A DNA stretch of 64,000 bases from Prevotella sp. E15-22. GTDB lineage: Bacteria > Bacteroidota > Bacteroidia > Bacteroidales > Bacteroidaceae. Below the pieces are notes generated by a model. The model was not told where the DNA came from and did no database searches. It saw nothing but the letters and a program-made list of their open reading frames with translations. Shown piece after piece: positions 30,004-39,264 of the stretch. Numbering within the stretch: position 1 is the stretch's first letter; each line of letters opens with the position of its first letter. The translations under genes and the position numbers were made by a program. Where the stretch lies: contig NZ_CP096247.1 in the NCBI RefSeq assembly GCF_023204875.1, positions 1,054,001-1,118,000 on the forward strand, written 5' to 3'.

Positions 30004-31347
30004 ATGTTTGAGAATTTAAGTGAACGACTGGAACGGTCGTTCAAGATATTGAAGGGTGAGGGAAAGATCACCGAGATTAACGTTGCCGAGACTTTGAAGG
30101 ATGTGCGTCGCGCCCTGTTGGATGCTGACGTAAACTATAAGGTGGCCAAGCAGTTTACTGATACGGTGAAGCAGAAGGCTATGGGTATGAACGTGCTCAC
30201 AGCTATCAAACCGAGTCAGTTGATGGTGAAGATTGTGCACGATGAGTTGACTGAACTCATGGGTGGTAAGGCTGCTGAGTTGAACCTGGAGGGCCGTCCT
30301 GCCATCATCCTGATGTCTGGTCTGCAGGGCTCTGGTAAGACTACCTTCACGGGTAAGCTGGCCAAGATGCTGAAGGAGCGTCAGCACAAGAACCCCCTGC
30401 TGGTGGCTTGTGACGTGTATCGTCCTGCTGCCATCGAGCAGTTGAAGGTGGTGGCTCAGACCGTTGGTGTGGATGTCTATACCGAGGAGGGCAACAAGAA
30501 CGTGGTGGAGATTGCTCAGAATGCTATCCGCAAGGCTAAGCAGGAGAACTATAACGTGGTCATCGTAGATACTGCTGGCCGACTGGCTGTGGACGAGGAG
30601 ATGATGAACGAGATTGCCAACCTGAAGGAGGCCATCAATCCGAATGAGACCCTGTTCGTGGTCGACTCGATGACTGGTCAGGATGCTGTGAACACAGCCA
30701 AGGAGTTTAACGACCGCCTGGACTTTGACGGCGTGGTGCTCACCAAACTTGATGGTGACACGCGTGGTGGTGCAGCCCTGAGTATCCGCACTGTGGTGAC
30801 GAAGCCTATTAAGTTCGTGGGAACGGGTGAGAAGATGGAGGCCATCGACGTGTTCCACCCTGAGCGTATGGCTGACCGCATCCTGGGTATGGGTGACGTG
30901 GTTTCACTGGTGGAGCGCGCCCAGCAGCAGTTTGACGAGAAGCAGGCTAAGGAGCTGGAGAAGAAGATCCGCAAGAACAAGTTCGACTTCAACGACTTTA
31001 TGAACCAGATCCAACAGATCAAGAAGATGGGTAACATCAAGGAACTGGCTGGCATGATTCCTGGCGTGGGTAAAGCCCTGAAGGATGTGGATATCGATGA
31101 TAATGCGTTTAAGGGTATCGAGGCTATCATCAACTCGATGACGCCCAAGGAGCGCTCTAATCCGGATATCATCAACCAGAGCAGGAAGTTGCGCATTGCC
31201 AAGGGCTCTGGCACTAAACTTGAGGAGGTGAACCGACTGCTGAAGCAGTTTGACCAGACCAAGAAGATGATGAAGATGGTGTCTGGCATGGACCGAGGAA
31301 AGATGGCGCAGATGGCTGCTGCCATGAAGAATATGAAGCGACCCTGA
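30004..31347 (+). CDS. ffh: Signal recognition particle protein Ffh
   Basis: 447 residues with the N, G and M domains in order. The G domain has [38 protein letters not shown] and [14 protein letters not shown]. The Met-rich M domain (about 325-447) contains [10 protein letters not shown] and ends [24 protein letters not shown]. It binds 4.5S RNA and signal sequences of nascent proteins. Downstream, a TAAGGACCTTAAGGAC hairpin (about 31359-31400) separates it from folD. Confidence 0.98.
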   Translation: MFENLSERLERSFKILKGEGKITEINVAETLKDVRRALLDADVNYKVAKQFTDTVKQKAMGMNVLTAIKPSQLMVKIVHDELTELMGGKAAELNLEGRPAIILMSGLQGSGKTTFTGKLAKMLKERQHKNPLLVACDVYRPAAIEQLKVVAQTVGVDVYTEEGNKNVVEIAQNAIRKAKQENYNVVIVDTAGRLAVDEEMMNEIANLKEAINPNETLFVVDSMTGQDAVNTAKEFNDRLDFDGVVLTKLDGDTRGGAALSIRTVVTKPIKFVGTGEKMEAIDVFHPERMADRILGMGDVVSLVERAQQQFDEKQAKELEKKIRKNKFDFNDFMNQIQQIKKMGNIKELAGMIPGVGKALKDVDIDDNAFKGIEAIINSMTPKERSNPDIINQSRKLRIAKGSGTKLEEVNRLLKQFDQTKKMMKMVSGMDRGKMAQMAAAMKNMKRP

Positions 31348-31358
31348 TGTCGCATGTG

Positions 31359-31402
31359 ATAAGGACCTTAAGGACGTTCGCGCCCTTAAGGTCCTTAACG
31401 AT
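31359..31402. repeat. Inverted repeat between ffh and folD
   Basis: AAGGACCTTAAGGACG faces CCTTAAGGTCCTT around GTTCGCGC. It lacks a strong T-run and may be a processing or attenuation hairpin or another dispersed palindrome. Confidence 0.7.
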
Positions 31403-31429
31403 TATAAGAACTTTAAAAGACTTAATGAT

Positions 31430-32308
31430 ATGCAACTGATTGACGGAAAAGCAACGGCAACGGCGATTAAGGCTGAGATTGCCGAAGAGGTGAAAGAGAT
31501 CATGGCCAAGGGTGGCAAACAGCCCCATCTGGCTGCTGTGTTGGTGGGCCACGACGGTGGCTCGGAGACCTACGTGAAGAACAAGGTGCTGGCCTGCGAG
31601 GCCTGCGGGTTTAAGTCGACCCTCATCCGCTATGAGGACGACATCACGGAGGAGGAGCTCCTGGCCTGTGTGGATAAGTTGAACAAGGACGACGATGTGG
31701 ATGGCTTCATCGTGCAGTTGCCTTTGCCCAAGCATATCGACGAGCAGAAGATTATTGAGGCTATCGACTATCGTAAGGATGTGGATGGCTTCCATCCCAT
31801 CAACGTGGGTCGCATGGCCATTGGTCTGCCTTGCTTCATCTCGGCTACGCCGCTGGGTATCATTACGCTGCTGAAGCGCTATGGCATTGAGACTTCTGGT
31901 AAGAAGTGTGTGATCCTGGGTCGCTCGAACATCGTGGGTAAACCCATGGCTCAGCTGATGATGCAGAAGCAGTATGGTGACTCGACCGTGACAGTGTGTC
32001 ACTCGCGCTCGAAGACCTTGAAGGAGGAGTGCCGCGCTGCGGATATCATCATCGCCGCCATTGGCAGTCCTGAGTTTGTGACGGCTGACATGGTGAAGGA
32101 TGGTGCCGTGATCGTGGATGTTGGTACTACGCGTGTGCCTGATGCAACGCGCAAGAGTGGTTTCCGTCTGACTGGTGATGTGAAGTTTGACGAGGTGGCT
32201 CCTAAGTGCTCGTTCATCACACCTGTGCCTGGTGGCGTGGGTCCTATGACCATCTGTTCGCTGATGAAGAATACACTGGCTGCAGGCAGAAAAGAATATT
32301 ATAAGTAA
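31430..32308 (+). CDS. folD: Methylenetetrahydrofolate dehydrogenase / methenyltetrahydrofolate cyclohydrolase
   Basis: 292 residues. It has [18 protein letters not shown] with the catalytic Lys of the YVxxK motif, [14 protein letters not shown], the NADP-binding loop [17 protein letters not shown] and the closing motif [14 protein letters not shown]. It interconverts methylene-, methenyl- and 10-formyl-THF. It sits two genes after a 5-formyl-THF cyclo-ligase domain, another folate C1 enzyme. The stop overlaps the next ATG by one base. Confidence 0.97.
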   Translation: MQLIDGKATATAIKAEIAEEVKEIMAKGGKQPHLAAVLVGHDGGSETYVKNKVLACEACGFKSTLIRYEDDITEEELLACVDKLNKDDDVDGFIVQLPLPKHIDEQKIIEAIDYRKDVDGFHPINVGRMAIGLPCFISATPLGIITLLKRYGIETSGKKCVILGRSNIVGKPMAQLMMQKQYGDSTVTVCHSRSKTLKEECRAADIIIAAIGSPEFVTADMVKDGAVIVDVGTTRVPDATRKSGFRLTGDVKFDEVAPKCSFITPVPGGVGPMTICSLMKNTLAAGRKEYYK

Positions 32309-32487
32309 TGACTGCAGAGGAATGGTATGAGAAGGGCAATGCCTTTCGTAAGGAATCCAAATGGCACGAGGCCATTAACTGCTATATCAAAGCGATTGAG
32401 CTTGACCCCGACAGTCCGGCTGTCGAGGCCAAGCGCATGCTCGACGATATCATGGCCTTCTATTGCAAGGATATGTATAATCCGTAG
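32308..32487 (+). CDS. Small TPR-like protein
   Basis: 59 residues: starts [20 protein letters not shown] and continues EAINCYIKAIELDPDSPAVE. This is one classic tetratricopeptide unit plus a capping helix. The ATG overlaps the folD stop (TAATG), so it is translationally coupled, and a terminator follows at once. The function is unknown; it may bind a partner protein. Confidence 0.8.
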   Translation: MTAEEWYEKGNAFRKESKWHEAINCYIKAIELDPDSPAVEAKRMLDDIMAFYCKDMYNP

Positions 32488-32511
32488 GACAAGCGTCCTG
32501 CGGAATTTTTT
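32482..32511 (+). terminator. Terminator after the ffh-folD region
   Basis: CCGTAGGAC and GTCCTGCGG form a nine-pair stem with an AAGC loop, then AATTTTTT. The left arm overlaps the stop codon of the small TPR gene. Confidence 0.8.
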
Positions 32512-32672
32512 ATCCCTCTGAAACCCCTCTGTTTATCGGTGTTTTGGCTGTGTACAAAACTTTTTTATTCTAGGTTGGTTTAAACTTTCCGAAGCCTGTC
32601 ACGTCAAAAAGACAGAACAGGATAACAAAACGATAGTAATAACAAAACTAAAAAATGGAAAGGAAACGAATT
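32512..32672 (+). other. Leader region of a small secreted protein gene
   Basis: About 160 bases containing ACAGGATAACAAA at 32617-32629, a motif repeated three times before the paralogous gene at 62043. A weak -7 box is not clear. Confidence 0.45.
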
Positions 32673-33032
32673 ATGAAGAAGATTGTATTATCAGTGGTAA
32701 CAATGATGATGTTTGCAGTTAGTTATGCCGAGACTTCAGAGAGTAACAAATTTAATCGTCAACCAATTAATTACGACATGAGTTTCGACATGCATCGCCT
32801 GGCAGTCAAGTTGGATCTCGATGCTAATCAGATGGAGGCTGTGCAAGTGATTCAAGACTGCTTCAATGACGAAGTGCAGGAAGCTGCAACATCCAGAGGC
32901 CTTAAGCGCCATCACCTGATTCATCAGGCCGTGCGCAAGGATGCTCAACAGATGCGACAGGTACTCAATGATAAACAGTATGATACCTACATGATGCTTC
33001 TGGGCGTCACACTTCGTAACAAAGGTCTTTAA
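32673..33032 (+). CDS. Small secreted protein, paralogue of 62043-62402
   Basis: 119 residues with a signal peptide (MKKIVLSVVTMMMFAVSYA). The mature part is helical: YDMSFDMHRLAVKLDLDANQ, then MRQVLNDKQYDTYMMLLGVT. It aligns along its whole length with the protein at 62043, with matching N and C termini (LRNKGL / LKNRGLK). ATG 32673 is chosen by this alignment; an earlier ATG at 32655 would put six residues before the signal peptide. The family is unknown to me; it looks like a periplasmic DUF common in Prevotella. Confidence 0.8.
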   Translation: MKKIVLSVVTMMMFAVSYAETSESNKFNRQPINYDMSFDMHRLAVKLDLDANQMEAVQVIQDCFNDEVQEAATSRGLKRHHLIHQAVRKDAQQMRQVLNDKQYDTYMMLLGVTLRNKGL

Positions 33033-33048
33033 AATCATCATTTAAAGC

Positions 33049-33087
33049 AGATATCGGGGGAGCCAATTGGTTCCCCCGATATCTTTT
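33049..33087 (+). terminator. Strong Rho-independent terminator
   Basis: AGATATCGGGGGA and TTCCCCCGATATCT form a 13-pair stem followed by TTTTC. Confidence 0.92.
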
Positions 33088-33173
33088 CTGTATAGCCTCT
33101 GAATAATTTTTCAGATAATCGCTGTTGCGCTCGAAAAAAAACACTTTTCTTTTGCATTTTCCCTATAAATTAG

Positions 33174-33182
33174 TACCTTTGC
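33174..33182 (+). promoter_or_regulatory. -7 box of the 2-oxoacid:ferredoxin oxidoreductase operon
   Basis: TACCTTTGC, 41 bases before ATG 33223, so the longer frame from 33193 is unlikely. Confidence 0.8.
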
Positions 33183-33222
33183 ACATTGAATTTTGGATTT
33201 AAATGCATCAAACAAATACATT

Positions 33223-33453
33223 ATGGCAAAATTAAAAGGTGCTATTGTGGTCGATACCGAGAGATGCAAGGGATGCCAATTGTGTATCATTGCATGTCCT
33301 CAGAAGGTTATCGCCCTGGCCAACAAAGTTAATCTTCACGGTTATCCCTTTGTGGAGGCTGTCAACGAGGAAGCCTGTGTGGGCTGCGCATCGTGTGGCA
33401 TTGTCTGCCCAGATGGCTGTATTACCGTGTATCGTAAAAAAGTGGAGGAATAA
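33223..33453 (+). CDS. 2-oxoacid:ferredoxin oxidoreductase, ferredoxin (delta) subunit
   Basis: 76 residues starting MAKLKGAIVVDTERC. Two 4Fe-4S clusters are bound by CKGCQLCIIACP and CVGCASCGIVCP. It passes electrons from the core subunits to soluble ferredoxin. First gene of a four-gene operon, three bases before the alpha subunit. Confidence 0.93.
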   Translation: MAKLKGAIVVDTERCKGCQLCIIACPQKVIALANKVNLHGYPFVEAVNEEACVGCASCGIVCPDGCITVYRKKVEE

Positions 33454-33456
33454 GCT

Positions 33457-34542
33457 ATGGCTGAAGAAAAAAGAGAAGTTGTGTTGATGAAAGGCAACGA
33501 GGCTATTGCCCACGCTGCTATTCGATGCGGATGCGACGGCTATTTCGGCTATCCTATTACTCCGCAGAGTGAGGTGATTGAGACACTGGCTGAGTTGAAG
33601 CCCTGGGAAACCACTGGTATGCAGGTGGTGCAGGCTGAGAGCGAGCTGGCATCTATTTATATGGTGTATGGTGCTGCTGGCGCTGGTAAACGTGCCATGA
33701 CGTCGTCATCGTCGCCTGGTATTGCTTTGATGCAGGAAGGTATCACCTATATGGCTGGTGCCGAGGTACCTGGTGTGTTTATTAATGTGCAGCGTGGTGG
33801 TCCTGGTCTGGGCACTATCCAGCCTTCACAGGGCGACTATAACCAGGCTACGCGTGGTGGTGGTAATGGCGACTACAAGGTGATTGTCCTGGCGCCCTCT
33901 TCTGTGCAGGAGATGGCTGACTTCGTGGACCTGGCCTTCGAGTTGGCCTTCAAGTATCGCAACCCTGCCATGATTCTGAGTGATGGTGTTATCGGTCAGA
34001 TGATGGAGAAGGTGGTGTTGCCTCCTTTCAAGCCCCGTCGTACTGACGAGGAGGTAATCAAGGAGTGTCCCTGGGCTTCTACGGGTAAACCCAAGAACCG
34101 TGAGCGTGTGGTGATCACCTCGCTGGAACTGAAGCCTGAGGCTATGGAGAAGCGCAACCTGGCGCTGCAGGAGAAGTATCGCAAGATTCAGGAGAATGAG
34201 GTACGCTTTGAACAGCAGCAGATGGACGATGCTGAGTATGCTATCGTGGCCTTCGGCTCTGCCGCCCGTATTGCTGAGAAGAGTGTGGAGATTGCTCGCG
34301 AACAGGGCATCAAGGTGGGTCTGTTCCGTCCTATCACGCTGTTCCCCTTCCCAGAGAAGCAGATTGCTGAGCTGTCGAAGAAGGTGAAGGGCATCCTGGT
34401 GGCCGAGATCAATGCTGGTCAGATGGTGCAGGATGTGCGTCTGGCTGTGAATGGTGCCGTGCCCGTTGAGCAGTTTGGCCGTCTGGGTGGCATCGTGCCC
34501 GATCCTGAGGAAATTGTTGAGGCTTTAAAGAAATTAATCTAG
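33457..34542 (+). CDS. 2-oxoacid:ferredoxin oxidoreductase alpha subunit (VorB/KorA type)
   Basis: 361 residues. It begins VLMKGNEAIAHAAIRCGCDG and FGYPITPQSEVIETLAE, then RAMTSSSSPGIALMQEG and GGPGLGTIQPSQGDYNQATRG, the pyruvate:ferredoxin-oxidoreductase domain I and II pattern. With the beta, gamma and ferredoxin subunits it oxidises a branched-chain 2-oxoacid or 2-oxoglutarate to the acyl-CoA, or runs in reverse for amino-acid synthesis. Substrate assignment is by resemblance to VorB-annotated proteins. Confidence 0.92.
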   Translation: MAEEKREVVLMKGNEAIAHAAIRCGCDGYFGYPITPQSEVIETLAELKPWETTGMQVVQAESELASIYMVYGAAGAGKRAMTSSSSPGIALMQEGITYMAGAEVPGVFINVQRGGPGLGTIQPSQGDYNQATRGGGNGDYKVIVLAPSSVQEMADFVDLAFELAFKYRNPAMILSDGVIGQMMEKVVLPPFKPRRTDEEVIKECPWASTGKPKNRERVVITSLELKPEAMEKRNLALQEKYRKIQENEVRFEQQQMDDAEYAIVAFGSAARIAEKSVEIAREQGIKVGLFRPITLFPFPEKQIAELSKKVKGILVAEINAGQMVQDVRLAVNGAVPVEQFGRLGGIVPDPEEIVEALKKLI

Positions 34543-34587
34543 GATTACCTAGGATAGCCTAGGAATGCCTAGGATAGCCTAGAAAAA
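34543..34587. repeat. CCTAGG tandem repeat between alpha and beta genes
   Basis: Units GATTACCTAGGATAGCCTAG and AATGCCTAGGATAGCCTAG fill nearly the whole intergenic space. CCTAGG is itself palindromic. Confidence 0.85.
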
Positions 34588-34597
34588 GAAAAGAACA

Positions 34598-35446
34598 ATG
34601 GATAGAAATCAAATAGTTCAACCGAATGAGCAGCGAGAGCAGAGTGGAGCTTGCTCCAACTATGCCGAGTCGCAATTGAGGAAGAGCATTGCTCAACCAG
34701 AGAACATCGTCTGCAAAAAGCCGACGCTGATGAACGACAACAATATGCACTACTGTCCTGGCTGTAGCCATGGCGTGGTACATAAGCTCATTGCCGAAGT
34801 CATCGAAGAGATGGGTATGGAAGACAAGGCCGTTGGCGTATCGCCTGTGGGCTGTGCTGTCTTCGCCTATAATTATATTGATATCGACTGGCAGGAGGCT
34901 GCCCACGGTCGTGCACCTGCACTGGCCACTGGTATCAAGCGCTGCTGGCCCGACCGACTGGTATTTACTTATCAGGGTGATGGCGACCTGGCTTGTATCG
35001 GTACTTGCGAAACCATTCACGCCCTGAACCGTGGCGAGAACATCGTGATTATCTTCGTTAACAACGCTATCTATGGTATGACGGGTGGTCAGATGGCTCC
35101 TACCACACTGGTGGGTCAGAAGACCTCTACCTGTCCTTACGGACGTGATCCCCAGATTCATGGCTATCCCCTGAAGATGGCTGATATCGCTGCTCAGCTC
35201 GAGGGTACATGCTACGTCACTCGTCAGAGTGTGGAGAGTGTGGCCTCTATCAACAAGGCTAAGAAGGCACTGCGCAAGGCTTTTGAGGCTTCGATGGCTG
35301 GCAAAGGCTCTTCACTGGTGGAGTTTGTGTCTACCTGTAACAGCGGTTGGAAGCTCTCGCCTGCCAAGGCTAACGAATGGATGAAGGAGAACATGTTCCC
35401 CTTCTATCCCAAGGGTGACCTGAAGGATACAACGGGTGAGAAGTAA
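34598..35446 (+). CDS. 2-oxoacid:ferredoxin oxidoreductase beta (TPP-binding) subunit
   Basis: 282 residues. It has the TPP/Mg2+ motif QGDGDLACIGTCETIHALNRGENI and MHYCPGCSHGVVHKL with iron-sulfur-associated cysteines. The N terminus MDRNQIVQP is followed by about 24 residues (NEQREQSGACSNYAESQ and onward) before AQPENIVCKKPTLMNDN, where relatives continue directly; this extra segment is encoded by repeat-like DNA (34626-34695). ATG 34598 lies just after the CCTAGG repeats. Confidence 0.92.
   Translation: MDRNQIVQPNEQREQSGACSNYAESQLRKSIAQPENIVCKKPTLMNDNNMHYCPGCSHGVVHKLIAEVIEEMGMEDKAVGVSPVGCAVFAYNYIDIDWQEAAHGRAPALATGIKRCWPDRLVFTYQGDGDLACIGTCETIHALNRGENIVIIFVNNAIYGMTGGQMAPTTLVGQKTSTCPYGRDPQIHGYPLKMADIAAQLEGTCYVTRQSVESVASINKAKKALRKAFEASMAGKGSSLVEFVSTCNSGWKLSPAKANEWMKENMFPFYPKGDLKDTTGEK
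34626..34695 (+). repeat. In-frame repeat-like insertion in the beta subunit gene
   Basis: GAGCAGCGAGAGCAGAG is followed by GGAGCTTGCTCC (inverted repeat) and closes with GAAGAGCATTGCTC. The direct CAACCGAATGAG/CAACCAGAGAAC flanks suggest duplication at the insertion ends. Confidence 0.5.
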
Positions 35447-35473
35447 GATGTAAGAAGTAAGACGTAAGAAGTT
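35447..35473. repeat. GTAAGAAGTAAGAC tandem repeat
   Basis: Three GTAAGA units fill the gap between beta and gamma subunit genes up to the gamma ATG. Confidence 0.8.
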
Positions 35474-36022
35474 ATGAAAAAAGAAATAATTATCAGTGGT
35501 TTCGGAGGTCAGGGCGTGCTCTCAATGGGTAAGATCCTGGCTTATAGTGGACTGATGGAGGACAAGGAGGTGACTTGGATGCCTGCCTATGGTCCTGAGC
35601 AGCGTGGTGGTACGGCTAACGTGACGGTGATTGTGAGCGACGAGCGTATCTCTTCGCCCATCCTGAGCAAGTACGACATCGCCGTGGTGCTCAACCAGCC
35701 TTCGCTCGAGAAGTTTGAACCCAAGATCAAACCTGGTGGCATCCTGATCTACGACGGCTTTGGCATCATCAACAAGCCCACGCGTAAGGACATCACTATC
35801 TATGAGGTGAACGCTATGGACAAGGCTGCCGAGATGAAGAATGGTAAGGTCTTTAACATGATTGTGCTGGGTGGACTCCTGAAGGTGGCTCCTGTGGTGA
35901 GCGACAAAGGCGTGGAGAAAGCACTCTACAAGACGCTTCCTGAGCGCCACCATGGACTGATTCCCCTGAACATGGAGGCCCTGAAGGAGGGTGCCAAGAT
36001 TATTAACGAGGTGAAACTGTAA
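35474..36022 (+). CDS. 2-oxoacid:ferredoxin oxidoreductase gamma subunit
   Basis: 182 residues starting MKKEIIISGFGGQGVLSMGK, with MPAYGPEQRGGTANVTVIVS, the signature of the gamma domain. It completes the oxidoreductase with delta, alpha and beta subunits and closes the CoA-binding part of the enzyme. It is followed after 32 bases by an OmpA gene that may be read through. Confidence 0.93.
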   Translation: MKKEIIISGFGGQGVLSMGKILAYSGLMEDKEVTWMPAYGPEQRGGTANVTVIVSDERISSPILSKYDIAVVLNQPSLEKFEPKIKPGGILIYDGFGIINKPTRKDITIYEVNAMDKAAEMKNGKVFNMIVLGGLLKVAPVVSDKGVEKALYKTLPERHHGLIPLNMEALKEGAKIINEVKL

Positions 36023-36054
36023 ACAGTATATTATCTATTAATTTTCTAATCGTT

Positions 36055-37200
36055 ATGAAAAAAACAATTTTGATGGCGACCGTAGCTCTTTTTGCGCTAC
36101 AGGCTAATGCCCAAGAGGCTCTCGAGGAGAGCAACATCTGTGACAACTGGTATGTGGGTGTGAATGCTGGCATAGGTATGAAGACAACCGAAAACAGCGA
36201 TGTTCTGAAGAACCTGAACCCATCGGTTGGTTTGCGTCTGGGTCGTTACTGGACTCCTGTAACGGGTTGGATGATCTCTGGTGAGGTGTTCCTGCGTGAC
36301 AAGGCTTTCGACTGGAGTGATGCGAAGACCGTGAAGGGCACAAGTGTTGACCTGCTGGGAACGCTGAACCTGAGTAACTGGTTTGGTGGCTATCTGGGTG
36401 AGCCTCGTCATTTCGAAGTTGTTGCCTTGGCTGGTCTGGGCTGGAACCATGTGTTCGATACGAAGCTGGCTCGTGCCAACGATATGGTGTCGAAGTTTGG
36501 TCTTGACTTTACCTTCAACCTTGGCGAGAAGAAGGCTTGGCAGTTCTATATCGAGCCTGCCATCAACTACAACCTCACCAACACCAACGAGGTGCGCTTC
36601 AACGTGAACCGTTCTGGTGTGCAGCTGACTGCTGGCTTCAACTATAAGTTCAGCAACTGCAACGGCACGCACAACTTTAAGTTTGCTGAGTTGCGCAACC
36701 AGCGCGAGATTGACGCCCTGAACAATCGCATCAACGACCTGCAGGCTCAGGTGGTGGCTAAGAACAAGCAGGTGGCTGAGCGTGACAAGACCATTGCTAC
36801 GCTGCAGGACGACCTGGAGGCTGCCAAGAAGGTGAAGCCTACGGTGACGACTGTGACTAAGGTGGTGAACAACAACGTGCTGCAGCCTACCGTTATCTTC
36901 GGTCAGGGCAAGAGTACTGTGGATGCTGCCCAGATGGCTAGCGTGGCCATGGTTGCCAAGTATATGAAGAACCATCCTGAGTCGAAGATCTTGATCAAGG
37001 GCTATGCTTCTCCTGAGGGTAACCCTGAGTTGAACCAGAAGCTTTCTGAGGCGCGTGCCAACGCTGTGAAGAAGGTGCTGGTGAGTCGCTATGGCATTGC
37101 TGAGGGTCGCCTGACGGTGCAGGGCATGGGTGCTACGAGCGAGCTCTTCGACGAGATCGACTTCAACCGCGTGGCTACCTTCACTGATACCACCAAGTAA
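36055..37200 (+). CDS. OmpA family outer-membrane protein
   Basis: 381 residues. Signal peptide MKKTILMATVALFALQANAQ; a beta-barrel with many aromatic-ending strands up to about 220; a coiled linker (EIDALNNRINDLQAQVVAKNKQ); then an OmpA peptidoglycan-binding domain from about 280 (VIFGQGKSTVDAAQ, GYASPEGNPELNQKLSEARA). It links outer membrane and cell wall. A terminator follows. Confidence 0.92.
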   Translation: MKKTILMATVALFALQANAQEALEESNICDNWYVGVNAGIGMKTTENSDVLKNLNPSVGLRLGRYWTPVTGWMISGEVFLRDKAFDWSDAKTVKGTSVDLLGTLNLSNWFGGYLGEPRHFEVVALAGLGWNHVFDTKLARANDMVSKFGLDFTFNLGEKKAWQFYIEPAINYNLTNTNEVRFNVNRSGVQLTAGFNYKFSNCNGTHNFKFAELRNQREIDALNNRINDLQAQVVAKNKQVAERDKTIATLQDDLEAAKKVKPTVTTVTKVVNNNVLQPTVIFGQGKSTVDAAQMASVAMVAKYMKNHPESKILIKGYASPEGNPELNQKLSEARANAVKKVLVSRYGIAEGRLTVQGMGATSELFDEIDFNRVATFTDTTK

Positions 37201-37218
37201 GCTGATACGTGCAAAATA

Positions 37219-37252
37219 AAAAAAGGCTGGGGCAGTGCTCCAGCCTTTTTTT
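37219..37252. terminator. Bidirectional terminator
   Basis: AAAAAGGCTGG and CCAGCCTTTTT form the stem between convergent OmpA and TonB-receptor genes, with A and T runs on the two sides. Confidence 0.9.
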
Positions 37253-37260
37253 GTGTCTTA

Positions 37261-39261
37261 TCATATTCTGTCCAGGTCTATTGACAGTCCGATGCTCACT
37301 GAGCGTCCTGTGGTGAGGGGCGAACTGTAATAGTAGGCCTTGGGCTTGTAGTTCAGCAGGTTGTCAACAGCGGTGTTGATGTTGATGCCGCGCCAGATGT
37401 GGTGCTGCAGCATCAGTTTCCAGATGGTATAGCCCTGGTCAACGTCCTTGCGGCCTGACTGTGGCTTACCCAGATGGCGCCCTGAGAGTGAGGCATCCAG
37501 TGCGTAGTGGCACGAGAAACGATGATCGTAGCCCAGGCGCCAGGTCATGGAGTGGGAGCGTGGCTGGTCAAACTGTGAGTTGATGACGTTGCCTGTCTCG
37601 TGCATCCATGCGTAGTTGAACTTCAACGACAGACCGCAGTCCCATACGTGTCCCATGCTGGCATCCAGTCCCCATACGGTGACGCCGTCCTCGTTCCAGT
37701 AGACCGCACTCTCCATGCCGTTGTAGAGGCCTCCGTCGATGGTGGTGATGCGCTTGTTGAAGCGGTTGCAATAGCCCACCAGCGTGAAGCTGTAGCGCCC
37801 GTCGAGCAGTCCACCGTTGCTGATGTGATTGGTGCGCTCTATGGCGATGTTGTAGTTGTGACTCTTCTCTGGCTCCAGGTTGGGGTTGCCCAGGATCATA
37901 TAGCCCATGTTGCCCATGTCGAAGTACATGTACATCTCCTTCAGCGTGGGGGCACGAAAGCCGCTGGCGTAGTTGGCACGCAGGGTGGCCCAGGGCAACT
38001 TATACACCACGGCGAAGCGTTCTGTATAGGCCTTTTGCTTGGAGGCTGAGAAATAGTCGTAGCGCATGCTGCCCACGATGTTCAGTTGGTCGGTGATGTT
38101 CCAGTCGAACTGCACATAGCCGTCGATGTTGTTTTGCGTGTGACTGGCATTGTCGATGAACTGATAGGTGGAGAGGTAGTCGTGCATCAGGTCGGCACCC
38201 ACAATCAGACTGTTCTTGCCAAAGGCCTGACTGTACAGTGCGTGGACCACGTGCTGCTGGTTGCTGTAGTCGTGGTCGTGGGTGCGCTTGCCGTCGGGGG
38301 TGAAGTTGGCCTTGTCGTACTGGTCGTAGGCATACGACAGCTCCATACTCCTTTCGTGGTTCCATACGTACTTGCCCTTCAGACCTGCGCTATAGGCGTT
38401 GAAATGATAGTCGTATGTGTCGCGTTCGCTGGTGCGAAAGAAATAGCTGCCTCGTCCTGTCAGTGTCAGGTGGTCTGTGGCGCGCCATGTCAGTCGTTCT
38501 TTCACGTTGTAGGTCTTCTGGCCGAAGAGTCTGCTCAGATTCGAGTCGTCGATGAACACGGTCGAGTCGTAGGGCAGTCCCTGCGCCTGTTTCAGTCGCT
38601 CCAGCGCTATCTCCATGGCCGAATGGCGCTTGGGCAGGTCAACAGGGTTGATCCTGGTGTGCTGGAAACTGGTTTGCGAGTTCCATTTCTTGGTGTTGAA
38701 CGAGAAGGTGGTTCCATGGCGCCATTCGTGGCCGAAATCGCTGTAGCGTGTGTTGACATTGGCCGTCCAGGGCTCTATGTTCTCGCGACTGATGATATTG
38801 ATGACGCCACCCACGGCATTCGAGCCGTAGAGGGCTGATGAGGCGCCTTTTACGATCTCTATACGTCCCACGTTGTCCATGTTCATGCGCGTATAGTCCA
38901 TATTGTTCAGCGTCTCGCCTGCCATGCGCTCGCCGTCGACCAGAAACAGCACGGCATTGCCACCAAAGCCACTCATGTTGAGCGAGGTTTCCTGACCCAT
39001 GGCAAAGCCAAACTCCAATCCTGGAATCTCTTGTGTGAGCAGGTCCTGGATGTTGGTGGCATCGGCCATCTTGATGTCGTGCAGGGTGATGAGGCGTGTC
39101 ACCACAGGGGCGTCCTTCAGGGCCTTGGGCGATTGGGAGGCTGTCACCACCACCTGTTCCAGCTCTATGGAGTCGCGTACGCCCTGTGCAGAGACGCCAA
39201 TAGCCAGCATGGATAACACCACGCTGGCTATGACTGATTTGCTATGAAAAGAGTGTGCCAC
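37261..39261 (-). CDS. TonB-dependent outer-membrane receptor
   Basis: 666 residues. Signal peptide to about residue 25; the TonB box region IELEQVVVTASQSPK; a plug domain (DAPVVTRLITLHDI to GGVINIISRENIEPW); a large beta-barrel ending SIGLSIDLDRI. It imports a ligand such as a siderophore, haem, cobalamin or glycan. It lacks the SusC N-terminal extension. The lipoprotein gene upstream on the same strand ends three bases away, so they are probably co-transcribed. The ligand is unknown. Confidence 0.9.
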   Translation of the reverse strand: MAHSFHSKSVIASVVLSMLAIGVSAQGVRDSIELEQVVVTASQSPKALKDAPVVTRLITLHDIKMADATNIQDLLTQEIPGLEFGFAMGQETSLNMSGFGGNAVLFLVDGERMAGETLNNMDYTRMNMDNVGRIEIVKGASSALYGSNAVGGVINIISRENIEPWTANVNTRYSDFGHEWRHGTTFSFNTKKWNSQTSFQHTRINPVDLPKRHSAMEIALERLKQAQGLPYDSTVFIDDSNLSRLFGQKTYNVKERLTWRATDHLTLTGRGSYFFRTSERDTYDYHFNAYSAGLKGKYVWNHERSMELSYAYDQYDKANFTPDGKRTHDHDYSNQQHVVHALYSQAFGKNSLIVGADLMHDYLSTYQFIDNASHTQNNIDGYVQFDWNITDQLNIVGSMRYDYFSASKQKAYTERFAVVYKLPWATLRANYASGFRAPTLKEMYMYFDMGNMGYMILGNPNLEPEKSHNYNIAIERTNHISNGGLLDGRYSFTLVGYCNRFNKRITTIDGGLYNGMESAVYWNEDGVTVWGLDASMGHVWDCGLSLKFNYAWMHETGNVINSQFDQPRSHSMTWRLGYDHRFSCHYALDASLSGRHLGKPQSGRKDVDQGYTIWKLMLQHHIWRGININTAVDNLLNYKPKAYYYSSPLTTGRSVSIGLSIDLDRI

Positions 39262-39264
39262 CCC

